A stretch of DNA of 7,683 bases. Source: CAYURR01 sp964446745. Its GTDB lineage: Bacteria; Bacillota; Clostridia; Lachnospirales; WQUN01. A program made the translations under genes and the position numbers. The notes under the pieces are model-generated. The model was not told the origin of the DNA, did no database searches, and worked only from the letters and a program-made list of their open reading frames with translations. Positions 6,917 through 7,683 of the stretch are shown in pieces (position 1 is the stretch's first letter; each line of letters starts with the position of its first letter). The stretch lies in the NCBI GenBank assembly GCA_964446745.1, contig CAYURR010000143.1, positions 1-7,683 of the forward strand. The letters run 5' to 3'.

Positions 6917-7010
6917 GTCCTATTATATCCGTGGGGTTTTTTATTATGACGGTAATAAATGTAACGCTTGGCAAATGAAATCGCGTATATTCGTCATAAA
7001 ATTTCCTTTT

Positions 7011-7040
7011 GGTATATTTTTTATATTACAACAAATACTA
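7011..7040 (+). promoter_or_regulatory. Sigma-G-like forespore promoter for spoVT
   Basis: GGTATA (7011-7016) and AATACTA (7034-7040) are separated by 17 bases. This resembles the forespore sigma-G pattern (a GAATA- or GCATA-like -35, 17-18 bases, then CATACTA-like -10) with about one mismatch in each box. The start would be near 7047, about 70 bases before the TTG codon. It agrees with spoVT being sigma-G-dependent in Bacillus subtilis. Confidence 0.55.
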
Positions 7041-7069
7041 TCACTGGAAACTTACCAATTTTAATAATA

Positions 7070-7091
7070 AAACTGCTGTATCAAGCGGTTT
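7070..7091 (+). other. Possible hairpin in the spoVT leader
   Basis: AAACTGCT (7070-7077) can pair with AGCGGTTT (7084-7091) across a six-base loop, giving eight pairs including one G-U. It lies between the predicted transcription start and the ribosome binding site. It has no T tract and is not a terminator; it could stabilise the message or be incidental. Confidence 0.3.
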
Positions 7092-7100
7092 AGCATATAA

Positions 7101-7109
7101 AAGGAGGAG
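7101..7109 (+). promoter_or_regulatory. Strong ribosome binding site before the TTG start of spoVT
   Basis: AAGGAGGAG is a near-perfect anti-16S match whose AGGAGG core ends eight bases before TTG at 7116. It decides the start: no in-frame ATG is available before the conserved AbrB motif, and translation from TTG gives the expected MKATGIVRRIDDLGR N-terminus. Confidence 0.75.
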
Positions 7110-7115
7110 TAGTGT

Positions 7116-7661
7116 TTGAAGGCTACAGGAATCGTCAGGAGGATCGATGATCTGGGACGAGTGGTTATACCTAAAGAAATAAGGCGAACGTTACGTATAC
7201 GCGAGGGAGACCCGTTAGAGATATTTACCGATAGGGAAGGCGAAATAATATTGAAGAAATACTCACCGATAGGTGAGCTCGGCGCGTTTGCAAAGGAATA
7301 TGCCGAGAGCTTAGCGCAGTCGTCGGGGCATATCACATGCATCGTGGACAAGGACCAGATCATAGCCGTATCGGGTGGCGCGAAGAAGGACTTTCTGGAC
7401 AAGCACATTTCCTCGGCGCTTGAAAAGGCCATCAATCAACGCACGACGATCACAGCCGGGCGAAACGAGACGAACTTCGTACCAATACTAGAGGACGAGG
7501 AAAATGGTCTGTATAATAATGAATATATTACACCGATCATAGCCGAGGGCGATGTGCTCGGAGCAATAATATTTCTGTCCCCTGACAAGAAGATGGGCGA
7601 GGTCGAGGGTAAGCTCGCACAGACTGCGGCGGGCTTTTTAGGCAAACAAATGGAACAATAA
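7116..7661 (+). CDS. spoVT: Stage V sporulation protein T, AbrB-family transcriptional regulator
   Basis: Forespore transcription factor that, in Bacillus, tunes sigma-G-dependent genes up or down and influences spore coat and germination properties. The 181 residues match the usual length. The N-terminal AbrB/MazE swapped-hairpin DNA-binding domain covers about 1-50, with GIVRRIDDLGRVVIPKEIRR (5-24) nearly identical to the known family. A linker leads to a GAF-like ligand or dimerisation domain at about 56-181, containing the GDVLGAIIF segment (145-153). It begins with TTG behind a strong ribosome binding site. A sigma-G-like promoter lies upstream, and the gene is divergent from a SASP gene, itself a typical forespore target. 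Only 22 bases follow the stop, with no terminator visible, so its downstream neighbour is unknown. The assignment is secure. Confidence 0.96.
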   Translation: MKATGIVRRIDDLGRVVIPKEIRRTLRIREGDPLEIFTDREGEIILKKYSPIGELGAFAKEYAESLAQSSGHITCIVDKDQIIAVSGGAKKDFLDKHISSALEKAINQRTTITAGRNETNFVPILEDEENGLYNNEYITPIIAEGDVLGAIIFLSPDKKMGEVEGKLAQTAAGFLGKQMEQ

Positions 7662-7683
7662 AACGGCATGATTCGAGGCGAGT

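Noticed and set aside
6942..6948. CATAATA on the minus strand as a sigma-G -10 box for the SASP gene
   Set aside because: The -10 is perfect, but the sequence 17-18 bases upstream (around CCAAGC) does not resemble a sigma-G -35, and the leader would be nearly 100 bases long. Not annotated as a promoter.
7061..7435. 124-residue open frame on the minus strand overlapping spoVT and its promoter region
   Set aside because: It lies antisense to the confidently identified spoVT and shows no motif or ribosome binding site.

Overview
The window comes from the chromosome of an endospore-forming Firmicute, most likely a member of the class Clostridia. The evidence is an alpha/beta-type small acid-soluble spore protein (SASP), the forespore regulator SpoVT, strong AGGAGG-type ribosome binding sites, and a small conserved protein that I recall mainly from clostridial genomes. 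Base composition looks near 50% G+C in genes and is clearly AT-rich between them (not counted). I cannot name a genus.

Layout, left to right. rsgA (ribosome-assembly GTPase) reads rightward at 11-1027. It meets head-on a long leftward block of six tightly packed genes (6434 down to 1033): a YitT-family membrane protein, a 137-residue conserved protein, the recombination protein RadA, and a three-gene ABC exporter (one ATPase, two permeases). A good sigma-A-type promoter lies just upstream of yitT (6467-6495). No gap inside the block exceeds about 30 bases, so it is probably one operon. Next comes a leftward SASP gene (6601-6840) with its own hairpin terminator. A 275-base divergent intergenic region follows, and then spoVT reads rightward (7116-7661).

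The genes are a mix of housekeeping functions (ribosome maturation, DNA recombination and repair), membrane transport of unknown substrate, and late sporulation. The right-hand end is the most coherent part. A forespore regulator and a probable forespore target gene are transcribed divergently, a sigma-G-like promoter precedes spoVT, and a nested set of phased inverted repeats lies on the SASP side. This suggests local cross-regulation or autoregulation, but that is inference.

I found no mobile element, CRISPR array, RNA gene or defence system. I see no convincing new biological system. The best leads are the phased dyads in the sasp-spoVT intergenic region, a perfect 11-bp inverted repeat inside radA, and the uncharacterised ABC exporter and small protein grouped with radA.
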